A stretch of DNA of 64,000 nucleotides from Jeotgalicoccus coquinae (GCF_014207425.1 NZ_JACHFF010000003.1:124001-188000); one strand, 5' to 3'; positions 8,177 to 17,363 are shown, counted from the stretch's first letter. Made by a program: numbers and translations. The notes: generated by a model from the letters alone, not told the origin.

Positions 8177-9501
8177 AGGTAACTGATAATAATCGAAATA
8201 TACCTCGTGATACGGTTAGTATTTCTGAAGCGTTCATAAATCAGGTTGCAAACAAAGAACTCAGTGAACTTGAAATGGAACAGCTCTTTCTATTTCCACC
8301 CAGATTAGAAGAAACAGATGATCTATCTTCAGATCAAAAAGTTCTGGAAGCAAACTTAAAAACACTTAAAACAACAAATATAATGGGGATTATTGGTTAC
8401 AATGCTGAACAACTTTTTATAAGTTCAAGATTTGATACAGGTAACGATTTCTTTTTTTATTATCTATTAAAAAAGGTATTAAATATAAACATCGTTAATG
8501 AAGATGTCAACATGGAGATGAAGAAAGGATATTTAGATATCCTACTATTCTTATTCCCTAAATATTTAAATCTTGCTCTAAGAAAAGGATTGTTCAAAGA
8601 ATACCAAGAGAAGAGATATAATGATTCAAATGTAAAAGGGAAACTTGATGTTAAAAGGCATTTGACGGAGAATTTTACATTTACAGGTAAAGTCGCATAT
8701 AACATAAGGGAATTCAGCTATGATAATCCAGTTATAAATCTTGTAAGGTACGCGATTGAATTTATTAAGATGAGAAAAGACTTTAGAAGTGTTTTAAATC
8801 TTAATGATGTTACACGTAAAAATATTAAACAGATAGAAGAACACTCTTTTAATTATAAACAACGAAATGTGTTATCTGTGATCCAAGAAAATTTAAAGAA
8901 ACCAGTGAGGCATGGATACTATTTTGAATATCGAAAATTACAGTTACTATGCTTAGCTATTCTAAGAGCAAATGAGAGTATGTATAAGCAGACGAATGAT
9001 CACAAAATATATGGCATATTATTTGATGGTTCATGGTTATTTGAAGAGTATGTTAATTTGCTGATCAAAGATGCTTATTATCACCCTCAGAATAAGACGG
9101 AAATTGGGAAACAGTACTTATTTGAAGGATCTGTTGGATTAATTTACCCGGATTTTATTTCTAAAAACAATATAAATAGAAGTATCGCGGATGCTAAGTA
9201 TAAACGTTATGGGAGCATCCATGGAAAAGACTACCTTCAGTTAGTTGCTTATATGTATCGATTTGATGCAAAACAAGGATATTATATATATCCGAAGAAT
9301 TATGATGATCGAGAAGAAGCCAATGAAACTCTATATTTGAAACAAGGCATAAATAAAGAAACAGCTAAGAAAGATGAAGATATTACCGTAAGAAAAGTCG
9401 GAATAGGAATTCATTATGACGCTGACACATTTCAGGAATTTGAAAAGAGAATGGCTGAAGAAGAAAAGATGTTAAGGAAGACTCTAGGGATAGAACTATA
9501 G
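8173..9501 (+). CDS. mcrC: McrC-type nuclease subunit
   Basis: Nuclease partner of McrB. The 442-residue protein has an N-terminal McrB-binding region and a C-terminal PD-(D/E)XK nuclease domain. The catalytic residues are visible as 'IYPDF' followed by 'ADAKYK' at about residues 325-341. Its ATG overlaps the mcrB stop by 4 bp, so the two proteins are probably made in a fixed ratio, as the McrBC complex requires. No dedicated terminator follows, but a promoter-like pair precedes the next gene. Confidence 0.88.
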   Translation: MKVTDNNRNIPRDTVSISEAFINQVANKELSELEMEQLFLFPPRLEETDDLSSDQKVLEANLKTLKTTNIMGIIGYNAEQLFISSRFDTGNDFFFYYLLKKVLNINIVNEDVNMEMKKGYLDILLFLFPKYLNLALRKGLFKEYQEKRYNDSNVKGKLDVKRHLTENFTFTGKVAYNIREFSYDNPVINLVRYAIEFIKMRKDFRSVLNLNDVTRKNIKQIEEHSFNYKQRNVLSVIQENLKKPVRHGYYFEYRKLQLLCLAILRANESMYKQTNDHKIYGILFDGSWLFEEYVNLLIKDAYYHPQNKTEIGKQYLFEGSVGLIYPDFISKNNINRSIADAKYKRYGSIHGKDYLQLVAYMYRFDAKQGYYIYPKNYDDREEANETLYLKQGINKETAKKDEDITVRKVGIGIHYDADTFQEFEKRMAEEEKMLRKTLGIEL

Positions 9502-9550
9502 TAGTTATTAATACTTCTACAGGTGTCTAGGACATGTTTTAATAATTCAC

Positions 9551-9579
9551 TTCATTTATTTGCCATGCTTTCTTATACT
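9551..9579 (+). promoter_or_regulatory. Possible promoter of the PLD-helicase gene
   Basis: TTCATT (9551-9556), 17-bp spacer, TATACT (9574-9579). The -35 box is weak and the -10 good. If real, transcription starts near 9586, downstream of an alternative GTG/ATG-like start around 9560, which supports ATG 9611 as the true start of the following gene. Confidence 0.4.
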
Positions 9580-9610
9580 AGAGACAAATCAACTGATCAG
9601 GCGGGATGTT

Positions 9611-12490
9611 ATGGAATCAAGAGAAGCAAATTTATTGAATGCTTATGAACGTGGTTTTATTGATCGTTTTACTACTAAGACGTCACATTATCCACCAGAA
9701 TTGATTATAAATTCTAAAGAAGAAAATGTATTGTCGCCGATGCTGGATGCATTGGAAACATGTGAGTCTTTTGTAATATCGGTTGCCTTCATTACAGAGG
9801 GGGGCATCGCGTCCCTTAAAACGGTATTATATGAGCTTAACAAGCGTGGTATAAGTGGAAAGATTATCACGTCTACGTATTTAAATTTTAATAAGCCTAA
9901 AGTTTTTAAAGAGTTACTTAAGATACCTAACATAGATGTTCATATTACGGATCAATCAGGCTTTCACGCCAAAGGTTACGTATTCGATAAAAAAGATTAT
10001 TCGATTATGTTTATTGGCAGTTCAAACTTAACTGATGCTGCGCTAAAGAAGAACTATGAATATAATTTGAAACTGACTTCTCTTGATAATGGTGAAGTGA
10101 TTCAACATTTCAAATCACAGTTTGATACGTTATGGATTAATTCTTCTCCTTTAACAGAGCAATGGATTAGGAAATATGAAGAAATATATGCAGAAACGAA
10201 ACACGATGATAAAGTCCTTCAGTTAATAGAAACGAAAAAACCTTATCGTTATGACAATGTTGACCCTAAAGAGATAACACCGAATTTAATGCAAGTAGAA
10301 GCATTAGACTCTTTGGAAAATCTACGCTTAACTGGTGAGACAAGAGGATTAGTTGTCTCAGCGACAGGTACGGGTAAAACTTATTTATCAGCGTTTGACA
10401 TAAGAAATGTAAAACCAGAACGTGTACTGTTTATAGCACATAGAGAACAAATATTAATGAAATCATTAAATGATTATCGTGATTTACTTGGAGGAGACCC
10501 TGCTGATTACGGGATTTATAGCGGCTCTAAAAAAGATATCAATGCTAAATATATGTTTGCTACGGTTCAGACGTTTTCTAAAGAGAGCCATTTAGAACAA
10601 TTCCCTAAAGATGCCTTTGATTATATTGTGATAGACGAGGCACATCGAAGTAGTGCAAATTCATACACTAAAATTATAAATTACTTTAAGCCAGATTTTT
10701 TATTAGGTATGACAGCTACTCCAGAACGTACAGATAACAATGAAATATTCGGACTCTTCGATTTCAATATTGCTTATGAAATCAGATTACAAAAAGCATT
10801 AGAAGCAGAGATCTTATCACCATTTCATTATTTTGGTGTAACTGATTATGTTGTAAATGGAGAGACTATTAGTGATACAAGTTCCTTGAGTGAACTATTA
10901 GATCAAGAGAGAATTCAACATATCATTGATAAATTATATTACTACTCCCATGCAGGTGAAGAAGTACGTGGTTTAATGTTTGTATCCAATAGAGAAGAAG
11001 CACATAAACTATCAGAGCTACTTAATCAAAGAGGCTACAAAACGAAAGCATTAACAGGCATGAATTCTCAAGAAGAACGTCAAGAAGCGGTTAAATTACT
11101 CGAAGCTAATAAACTAGACTATCTAATTACAGTTGATATCTTTAATGAAGGTGTCGATATACCCTCAGTAAACCAGGTTGTAATGCTAAGACAAACAGAG
11201 TCGAGTATTATCTTTGTACAACAGCTGGGACGAGGTTTACGTAAACATGAAGACAAAGAATTTCTAACGGTAATTGATTTTATCGGTAACTACAAAAATA
11301 ATTACTTGATCCCTGTAGCATTAACAGGAGATAAATCATTTAACAAGGATAGACTACGTAAAGATGTAGTTGATAGAAGTTTAATTACCGGAGAATCAAC
11401 GATTAACTTTGAAAGAATTGCTCAAGATAGAATATTTAAATCTATTTCAAAGGCAACGTTAGATTCTTTAGCGAACTTAAAACGGATGTATCATTATACA
11501 AAGAACAAGCTGGGTCATATTCCAACTTTAGTAGACCTTCAAACAGATCAAGATTCGATGAATCCAATGCTGATTTTAAATAAGTTTGATCATTATGTTG
11601 GATTTCTATCAAAGATAAAAGAAGAAACAGAGCCGTTAACGAATGGGCAAGATCGTATCCTAACTTTCTTATCTAAAGAAATAGTAGATGGTAAACGTAT
11701 GACTGAAGTTTTATTACTTCAGCAGCTTTTCAAGGGACCTGTAAATAAAGTGGAATTCCAGAGGGATATGTGTGAGAAGAAATATTATATGTCTGATGAA
11801 ACGATGATCTCAATCATAAGAATGTTTGAATTAGAATTTTATACATTGCAGAAAACTAATAAATATAAATATCCTCTTATAGAAGTCAGAGGTGAAATTA
11901 TTTATCTGACGAAAGAATTCAGATCATCGTTGAAAGATGGATACTTTAGAAAACAGGTAGAAGATGTACTGGAACTAGCGATGTTGAATTCTAAAGAATA
12001 CGATCAATCTGTACAGTTAACAATTAATGAAAAGTACAGTAGAACAGATGTATGTAGATTGCTAAATTGGGAAAAAGATGAGACAAGTACGATTTATGGT
12101 TATAAAAACAAACATAATACCGCTCCTATCTTTGTGAATTACAATAAGAGTGATGACATCGATGAATCTGTTCGTTATGATGATAAATTTTTAGATTCAC
12201 ATGTATTCCAATGGTATACGAGAAAAGGTACAGATCTCACTTCGAAAATTAATAGAGAAATTATCGAAGACTATAAAAATGACGACACAGTTATACATCT
12301 GTTTGTAAAACGAGACGACGATGAGGGTGTATATCATTATTATATGGGAGAAGTAGATATAGATCTAAAATCTACAGAGAATGCATCGATTGGTTTGAGT
12401 GATAACAAGCATAAAGTAGCTAAAATGAATTTCATATTAGAACATCCGGTCGATTATAATATGTATAGATTTATAGATAGAGAGAAATAG
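9611..12490 (+). CDS. PLD nuclease-like / DEAD-box helicase / DUF3427 protein
   Basis: Large multidomain DNA-processing protein of about 959 residues. N-terminal phospholipase-D-like domain with one HKD motif (FHAKGYVFD...FIGSSNLTDAAL, about residues 120-150). Superfamily 2 helicase core: Walker A SATGTGKT (about 255), DEAH box VIDEAHRSS (about 340), motif III GMTATPERTD, motif VI QQLGRGLRKH (about 540). The remaining ~400 residues form a DUF3427-like C-terminus of unknown role. A single HKD motif suggests the nuclease domain acts as a dimer. Such PLD-helicase-DUF3427 proteins are often seen near restriction genes. It sits directly after McrBC, so an antiphage or plasmid-degradation role is likely but inferred. 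ATG 9611 is chosen since the protein matches the family from 'MESREANLLNAYERGFIDRF'. Confidence 0.85.
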   Translation: MESREANLLNAYERGFIDRFTTKTSHYPPELIINSKEENVLSPMLDALETCESFVISVAFITEGGIASLKTVLYELNKRGISGKIITSTYLNFNKPKVFKELLKIPNIDVHITDQSGFHAKGYVFDKKDYSIMFIGSSNLTDAALKKNYEYNLKLTSLDNGEVIQHFKSQFDTLWINSSPLTEQWIRKYEEIYAETKHDDKVLQLIETKKPYRYDNVDPKEITPNLMQVEALDSLENLRLTGETRGLVVSATGTGKTYLSAFDIRNVKPERVLFIAHREQILMKSLNDYRDLLGGDPADYGIYSGSKKDINAKYMFATVQTFSKESHLEQFPKDAFDYIVIDEAHRSSANSYTKIINYFKPDFLLGMTATPERTDNNEIFGLFDFNIAYEIRLQKALEAEILSPFHYFGVTDYVVNGETISDTSSLSELLDQERIQHIIDKLYYYSHAGEEVRGLMFVSNREEAHKLSELLNQRGYKTKALTGMNSQEERQEAVKLLEANKLDYLITVDIFNEGVDIPSVNQVVMLRQTESSIIFVQQLGRGLRKHEDKEFLTVIDFIGNYKNNYLIPVALTGDKSFNKDRLRKDVVDRSLITGESTINFERIAQDRIFKSISKATLDSLANLKRMYHYTKNKLGHIPTLVDLQTDQDSMNPMLILNKFDHYVGFLSKIKEETEPLTNGQDRILTFLSKEIVDGKRMTEVLLLQQLFKGPVNKVEFQRDMCEKKYYMSDETMISIIRMFELEFYTLQKTNKYKYPLIEVRGEIIYLTKEFRSSLKDGYFRKQVEDVLELAMLNSKEYDQSVQLTINEKYSRTDVCRLLNWEKDETSTIYGYKNKHNTAPIFVNYNKSDDIDESVRYDDKFLDSHVFQWYTRKGTDLTSKINREIIEDYKNDDTVIHLFVKRDDDEGVYHYYMGEVDIDLKSTENASIGLSDNKHKVAKMNFILEHPVDYNMYRFIDREK

Positions 12491-12523
12491 ACTGTAGGGA
12501 TTAAGCATTCTTACAGTTTTTTT
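12491..12523 (+). terminator. Terminator of the PLD-helicase gene
   Basis: 11-bp stem (12491-12501 with 12507-12517) containing two G-U pairs, a 5-nt loop and a run of seven Ts. It starts immediately after the stop codon. Confidence 0.75.
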
Positions 12524-12787
12524 ATTTGTTCTCCATCCATATTACAAAAAAAATCTAGAATATATACTAAAACTAAGATAATGATAATTACTTAGCTAAT
12601 ATTATAACTTTCAATAGGGGCGTCTAAGAGGGAATTGAGAGTACAACGTTCGATGTGGCCTTCATATTAATTCTATGGAGAAAGGATGATATGTCCTAAT
12701 TTTGTAAGATTTTAGCGGGTGTTGTGGTTGCTTATAAAGTAAAATTAATATTAAGAATTTATTACTAAATAGAAGAGAGAATAGTTC
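12524..12787. other. Gene-free AT-rich spacer at the edge of the defence genes
   Basis: No convincing gene. It contains only very short frames, such as a 9-codon ATG frame after AGAAAGGATG near 12690, and no clear promoter pair or repeat. A GC-richer patch at about 12617-12665 could be a remnant of other DNA. Confidence 0.4.
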
Positions 12788-13966
12788 ATGAAAAACTTTT
12801 TACTTAGTTCTATAGTTATTTTATTGTTAGGTATTTTGGTCTTTCTCGGATTAATATTTTTTACTAATGATACTTCAGAAGAAACAGCTGTTACTAACGT
12901 TGAACAAGATGATGAAGTGGAAGCGAATGATGATTCAGAAAATAATAAGGGAATTGAAGAAGTGTCAAGAGAAGAGGAGTCTTCATCAAGCCAACAAGAA
13001 GGTTCTAAAGAGAAGACTTCTTCAACGAAAGAAGACAAAGATAGTACAGAGCTCTCACCAGCTGCTGATCTCGAAAAGAAATTGAATAAGCAGGATATTG
13101 TTGTAGAAAATGTTGAGTATATGATTCAAGATGACCAGTATAAAAATTTATATCCTGACATGCTCTCAGCTATAGCAACAAATAACACAGGTACAGATAT
13201 CAGAGATATTACTTATGCATATGTTGCATGGGACAGGAATGGACTACCTTTGAAAATCAAAGGATCGTTTGATTTCTCTGATGGTCAATACGTCTATGGT
13301 GGTACAGGTGGGAATGTTAACGTTGCACCTGGTGAAACCTTTGGTCAGGGCTACGGTTTTGAAATAGATAGTGATATGGATGAAGTTTATACGATGAAGG
13401 CTATCATAGTGGATTATGAAGGATTCAACGGAGAGAAATGGACGAATCCTTTATATAATGAATTTAAAAACGTATATGAAGGTAAACGTTTAGCAGATGT
13501 CGAGGGTCACGAAGATACTATTTATTATCGTTACGGCGGGCAAGCTAATTCTAATAGTAAGAATGAAGTAGAAAACAGTAATGCAAAATCTCTAGATGAA
13601 CCAAATGAAAATACAGATGAGATTAATAATATTGATAACGAAGTAAATAGTTTTATCACTCAATATTTAAATAATCTTGAAGATGCATATGCAACATCAG
13701 ATTTTTCTTTAATATCGGATGACGTAGTTACGGGTACAGTAGCATATACAGAACTGAGAAATAATATTACTAACAATAGTTTTCCAAATTTAACTATATT
13801 CTCAATTAATGTAATTGAGATACAAGAAAATGGTAGCAGTGTGTATATAGAGGTAATAACAGATCGTACTAATGATAACCTTGATGGCGTCTATGAATTT
13901 GTTACGAGTTATAATCTGATTTATAATAACGGAACATTTAAAATTGAAGGATATAGTGACTTATAA
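12788..13966 (+). CDS. Membrane-anchored surface protein with DUF5780-like and TcaA-like C-terminal domains
   Basis: 392 residues. One N-terminal membrane helix (about 4-26) is followed by a long acidic, low-complexity linker rich in E, D and S (about 30-95). A first globular domain (about 100-235, 'YPDMLSAIATNNTGTDIRDITYAYVAWDRNGLP') resembles DUF5780. A second linker and a C-terminal domain (about 285-392) have the NTF2-like layout seen at the C-terminus of staphylococcal TcaA. No cysteine lipobox is present, so it is a helix-anchored extracellular protein. It stands alone between two terminators. Function unknown; a cell-envelope or glycopeptide-response role is a weak inference from the TcaA likeness. 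Confidence 0.7.
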   Translation: MKNFLLSSIVILLLGILVFLGLIFFTNDTSEETAVTNVEQDDEVEANDDSENNKGIEEVSREEESSSSQQEGSKEKTSSTKEDKDSTELSPAADLEKKLNKQDIVVENVEYMIQDDQYKNLYPDMLSAIATNNTGTDIRDITYAYVAWDRNGLPLKIKGSFDFSDGQYVYGGTGGNVNVAPGETFGQGYGFEIDSDMDEVYTMKAIIVDYEGFNGEKWTNPLYNEFKNVYEGKRLADVEGHEDTIYYRYGGQANSNSKNEVENSNAKSLDEPNENTDEINNIDNEVNSFITQYLNNLEDAYATSDFSLISDDVVTGTVAYTELRNNITNNSFPNLTIFSINVIEIQENGSSVYIEVITDRTNDNLDGVYEFVTSYNLIYNNGTFKIEGYSDL

Positions 13967-13970
13967 TTGG

Positions 13971-14004
13971 AAAAGCCAAATGCAGAATAGCATTTGGCTT
14001 TTTT
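13971..14004. terminator. Bidirectional terminator between the surface protein and the GntR gene
   Basis: Perfect 13-bp arms (13971-13983, 13990-14002) with a 6-nt loop, A-run on the left and T-run on the right. It can serve both convergent genes. Confidence 0.85.
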
Positions 14005-14076
14005 AAAATAGAGAAAGTATCATTTTCACTAACTCTATTTAAATAATCATAAACAGCTTTAGGATTTTATCAACCT

Positions 14077-14829
14077 TTATTTTGTTGGCCACATTGGCGT
14101 AATACTTATACTGTTAAGTTTTACTTTGAATGCAAAAGCATCATAACGATAGTAAAATATAATTTTTTCTATTAGCTCATTGTCTGAACTAAAGACTAAT
14201 CTTTTTGCTTTAAGTAATGGTGTACCTACATCTACATTCAAAATATCACTAAGTTCTTGACTAGCAGGACATGCTTCAATTGATTGGTCTGCTTCACCAA
14301 GTTCGATATTAAACTTATTTTCTAATAACTCATAAATAGTTTTACTTTCCAATTCATCTTTACTAATTTTTGATCCGTATACGGTTGGAATATATGCTTG
14401 AGCAATTGCTATTACTTCGTCTTCTAGACTATGTACTCTCTCGATATACAAGCAATCCAAATCATTTGGAGCAGAGTCAGAAAAACTTTGTGATGTTTTT
14501 CTATTTTCTTTTTTAATAACTCTAACTTGGGGTTTGTAACCATGTGTTTTTATAATATCAGTTAAACTTTTTAACTCATCTAGCTGTTGTTCTACCTTAT
14601 CGTGTTTAACAAATGTACCTTTACCATGTATTGTAGTAACTAAATTTTCTGATGTTAAAACTTCTATAGCTTTTCTTATAGTAATCCGGCTAACTCCAAA
14701 TTGATCACATAGTTTTTGTTGTGAACCTATACTTTGCCCACCTTTAAACGTACCAGTCAGTATATCTTCTTTTATTTTATTTGCTACTTGCAAATAAAAT
14801 GCTAAGGGTTTATCTTTTGAAACTGTCAT
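14077..14829 (-). CDS. GntR/HutC-family transcriptional regulator
   Basis: 250-residue cytoplasmic regulator. N-terminal winged helix-turn-helix (residues 10-75, 'FGVSRITIRKAIEVLTSENLVTTIHGKGTFV' layout) and C-terminal UTRA effector domain (about 95-240) with 'YIERVHSLEDEVIAIAQAYIP'. It lies just downstream of the threonine aldolase operon on the same strand but is separated from it by a 17-bp perfect hairpin, so it is probably transcribed on its own. The neighbouring symporter promoter contains a palindrome of GntR-operator type, so the operon is its probable target. The ligand is unknown; an amino acid or dicarboxylate is plausible. Confidence 0.88.
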   Translation of the reverse strand: MTVSKDKPLAFYLQVANKIKEDILTGTFKGGQSIGSQQKLCDQFGVSRITIRKAIEVLTSENLVTTIHGKGTFVKHDKVEQQLDELKSLTDIIKTHGYKPQVRVIKKENRKTSQSFSDSAPNDLDCLYIERVHSLEDEVIAIAQAYIPTVYGSKISKDELESKTIYELLENKFNIELGEADQSIEACPASQELSDILNVDVGTPLLKAKRLVFSSDNELIEKIIFYYRYDAFAFKVKLNSISITPMWPTK

Positions 14830-14895
14830 AATTTCACCTCTACATCTCTATATATAATTATATCAATAATACCCCTATTGAAATATAGATGAAAT

Positions 14896-14940
14896 AATAA
14901 CCTCTAAGTATCGTATTGAACTAGATACTTAGAGGTTATT
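14896..14940 (-). terminator. Perfect 17-bp hairpin after the threonine aldolase gene
   Basis: Arms 14896-14912 and 14924-14940 with an 11-nt loop, directly abutting the aldolase stop codon on the minus strand. The following minus-strand bases are only moderately T-rich. It separates the aldolase operon from the gntR gene. Confidence 0.75.
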
Positions 14941-15981
14941 TTAAAGTGTGCTTGAAAAATTTTCTAATGCTGAAATGATGCGATTTAATTCTTCTTGCTC
15001 AATTTGATAATGAACAATCATTCGAACTTGTTTCTCTGCTATGTTCTTTACTTTAATACCTTCTTCAAGAAGATAGTTTATAAGTTGCAGGGAGTCAGTT
15101 TGATCATGAGTTATTATCGGTGAAACAATATTTGTACGCATTCCGCCTGTTTCAATTTTGAAATGAGGAATATCAGAAATTTTTTGAGCAAGCCAGTCAG
15201 CTCTGTCATTATCGTCTTTTAAACGGTCAATCATGTGATTAAGCGCATATATAGCAGGTGCGGCTATAATGCCGGCTTGCCTCATACCTCCTCCAAGACG
15301 TTGTTTATTAAATCTTGCTTTATCAATGAATTCTTTAGAGCCTGCTAATATAGACCCAATCGGTGCAGCAAGACCCTTTGTTAAACAGAACTGCACTGCA
15401 TCTACTTCTTTACAAATATCAGCTGGGGAAATACCTAGTTCAATTGAAGCGTTAAATAGTCTTGCTCCATCCATATAAATCGGAATTTCATATTTGTTTG
15501 CCAGTAATTTTATTTCTTTGAGATTATCCATCGGTATAATTTGACCGGCATTTAAATTGTAAGTATTCTCTAAAGAAATTAAGCTTGTTTTAGCACGCTG
15601 TATATCACCAATGTTGATGTTCTTCTCTATTTCCTTAAGGTCATAAACTCCATTGTCTACTTGTACCGTTTTAATTTGCACTTGTGCCACTGCTGATGTG
15701 GCTGCACCCTCGAGATTATATATATGGGACTCTTTACCCATGATGACTTCTTCCCCTCTTTGACAAAAGGTCATCAAAGCAACCTGATTTGCCATTGTTC
15801 CAGAAGTTAGAAGTAAAGCATCTTCCATTCCTAGTAGCTCAGCTGCTTGTTTTTCCAGCTCATTAACAGTAGAGTCTTCCCCCATAATATCATCGCCGAG
15901 ATTAGCAGTTAAAATTTCTTTTAACATAGCTTGAGGTGGAGTTGTTACAGTATCGCTTCTCAAATCAATCATTTTATTCAT
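14941..15981 (-). CDS. ltaE: Low-specificity L-threonine aldolase
   Basis: PLP enzyme cleaving L-threonine or L-allo-threonine to glycine and acetaldehyde. 346 residues, normal length. Visible features: 'IDLRSDTVTTPPQAM' start, 'LLTSGTMANQVAL' cofactor loop, 'IYMDGARLFNA' with the PLP aspartate, and the Schiff-base lysine in 'FCLTKGLAAPIGS' (about residue 201). Its first 8 bp overlap the end of the upstream symporter gene, so they form a translationally coupled two-gene operon: uptake of an amino or hydroxy acid, then cleavage. Confidence 0.9.
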   Translation of the reverse strand: MNKMIDLRSDTVTTPPQAMLKEILTANLGDDIMGEDSTVNELEKQAAELLGMEDALLLTSGTMANQVALMTFCQRGEEVIMGKESHIYNLEGAATSAVAQVQIKTVQVDNGVYDLKEIEKNINIGDIQRAKTSLISLENTYNLNAGQIIPMDNLKEIKLLANKYEIPIYMDGARLFNASIELGISPADICKEVDAVQFCLTKGLAAPIGSILAGSKEFIDKARFNKQRLGGGMRQAGIIAAPAIYALNHMIDRLKDDNDRADWLAQKISDIPHFKIETGGMRTNIVSPIITHDQTDSLQLINYLLEEGIKVKNIAEKQVRMIVHYQIEQEELNRIISALENFSSTL

Positions 15982-17176
15982 TTATAATCTCACCTTCTTT
16001 TACTACTTCTGCTTCCTCATTATGGTCATTTCCAAAAATCTTATTTACTATCATAGCTATAGCACCATCACCTGTAATATTTGTGGCAGTACCAAACGTA
16101 TCTTGGACCATGAATAGGGCAAGCATTAATCCTAAAGCAACTTCATCAAAACCTAAAATTGATTGTAAAATTCCAAGAGTGGCAAGTACAGAACCGCCTG
16201 GAACTCCAGCCGCACCAGTTAATATCACTGCAAGTACAATAATAAAAACAGTCATTAAGCTAATTTCTGGCAAGGATCCTTGAGTAATGAGAGAGACAGT
16301 AACAGCACTAATTGTTAGAGTAAGCGCTGCGCCTGCGGAATGTATATTTGCACAGAGAGGCATAACGAATTCAGCGATTCGTTTGTCCATCTTAGGTAAC
16401 TTAATGCCTTGTCTTAATGAAACTGGAATTGTTGCAGCACTGGACATTGTTCCCATAGCTGTGAAATAAGCGGGAATCATCGTTTTAATAGCTTTGACGG
16501 GATTTGTATTTGTATAAAATGAAGCAATCGAATACTCAATTGTAAGCCATAAAAGTTGTAAGACAATAATTAATACTAGCATCTGTCCAAATATTAGTAT
16601 CGCACCACTGACTTCACCTTCTGCAGCAATACCCACAAAAATGAAGAAGATGAAGAAGGGGATTACAGGTATAATAAATCTTTTTATTACGATATCTATA
16701 ATACCTTTTAACTCTTCTACAACTTTAGCTATGATATTAGCTTTACCCCAACTTGCAGCAAGTCCAATAACTATGGCGAATATTAGCGCAGACATAATAT
16801 CCATAAAAGCTGGGAACTCAATTGAAACAATAGGATCTGGAATAGAATTTGCACCAGGCTCATTAAAAGTTTTACCTTGAACGATATTTGGGATAATTAA
16901 ATATGCTGAGATAGCAGCAATACTACATGCAATTATAGTGTCAATATAAGAAATAATGAGAGTAAAGGATAGCAGTTTACCCGCATTTTTACTCAACTGT
17001 GCAATGCTGTAAGCAATGAAACTAAAGATAATAAATGGAATAAAGAAGTTGATAATATTACCTAGTAATACGCGTCCTGTTTCTGTCACACTCAATAACC
17101 AGATAGGTGCAATCATTCCTACTAATATTCCTAAAACAATACCTACAAGCAGACGTGGAATTAAACCAAATTTCAT
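15974..17176 (-). CDS. Dicarboxylate/amino acid:cation symporter (DAACS family)
   Basis: Sodium- or proton-coupled uptake carrier, 400 residues, eight membrane helices plus two re-entrant loops. The HP1 serine-rich loop is present (MGTMSSAATIPVS). The HP2/TM7-8 region is unusual: 'CANIHSAGAALT' replaces the usual NMDGTA block and 'TATNITGDGAIAMIV' replaces the typical RTxxNVxGD. Coupled to threonine aldolase by an 8-bp overlap, so its substrate may be threonine/serine rather than glutamate (inference). A GGGGGA ribosome site lies near 17183-17189. It is first gene of the operon, downstream of a consensus promoter. Confidence 0.85.
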   Translation of the reverse strand: MKFGLIPRLLVGIVLGILVGMIAPIWLLSVTETGRVLLGNIINFFIPFIIFSFIAYSIAQLSKNAGKLLSFTLIISYIDTIIACSIAAISAYLIIPNIVQGKTFNEPGANSIPDPIVSIEFPAFMDIMSALIFAIVIGLAASWGKANIIAKVVEELKGIIDIVIKRFIIPVIPFFIFFIFVGIAAEGEVSGAILIFGQMLVLIIVLQLLWLTIEYSIASFYTNTNPVKAIKTMIPAYFTAMGTMSSAATIPVSLRQGIKLPKMDKRIAEFVMPLCANIHSAGAALTLTISAVTVSLITQGSLPEISLMTVFIIVLAVILTGAAGVPGGSVLATLGILQSILGFDEVALGLMLALFMVQDTFGTATNITGDGAIAMIVNKIFGNDHNEEAEVVKEGEIINE

Positions 17177-17196
17177 AACTTACTCCCCCTTTTCTT

Positions 17197-17232
17197 ATGA
17201 CATATTATATGATGTCATATGCCAAGTGTCAA
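17197..17232 (-). promoter_or_regulatory. Consensus promoter with palindromic operator over the -10 box
   Basis: On the minus strand: TTGACA (17227-17232), a 17-bp spacer, TATAAT (17204-17209), all perfect consensus. The inverted repeat ATGACAT-N8-ATGTCAT (17197-17218) covers the -10 box, a position suited to repression. GntR/HutC regulators bind short palindromes of this kind, and a GntR gene lies next to the operon. Confidence 0.75.
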
Positions 17233-17363
17233 TATTTAATTCAAATATTCAGAAATTTTAATTTTGAAAATTATGTACTATTATCGACAAAATATTAGAA
17301 AAGAAGAAAAAAATTAGATTTCGAAGTAAAATGATTGTAAAGAACGTTAAAGGAGAAAATATT

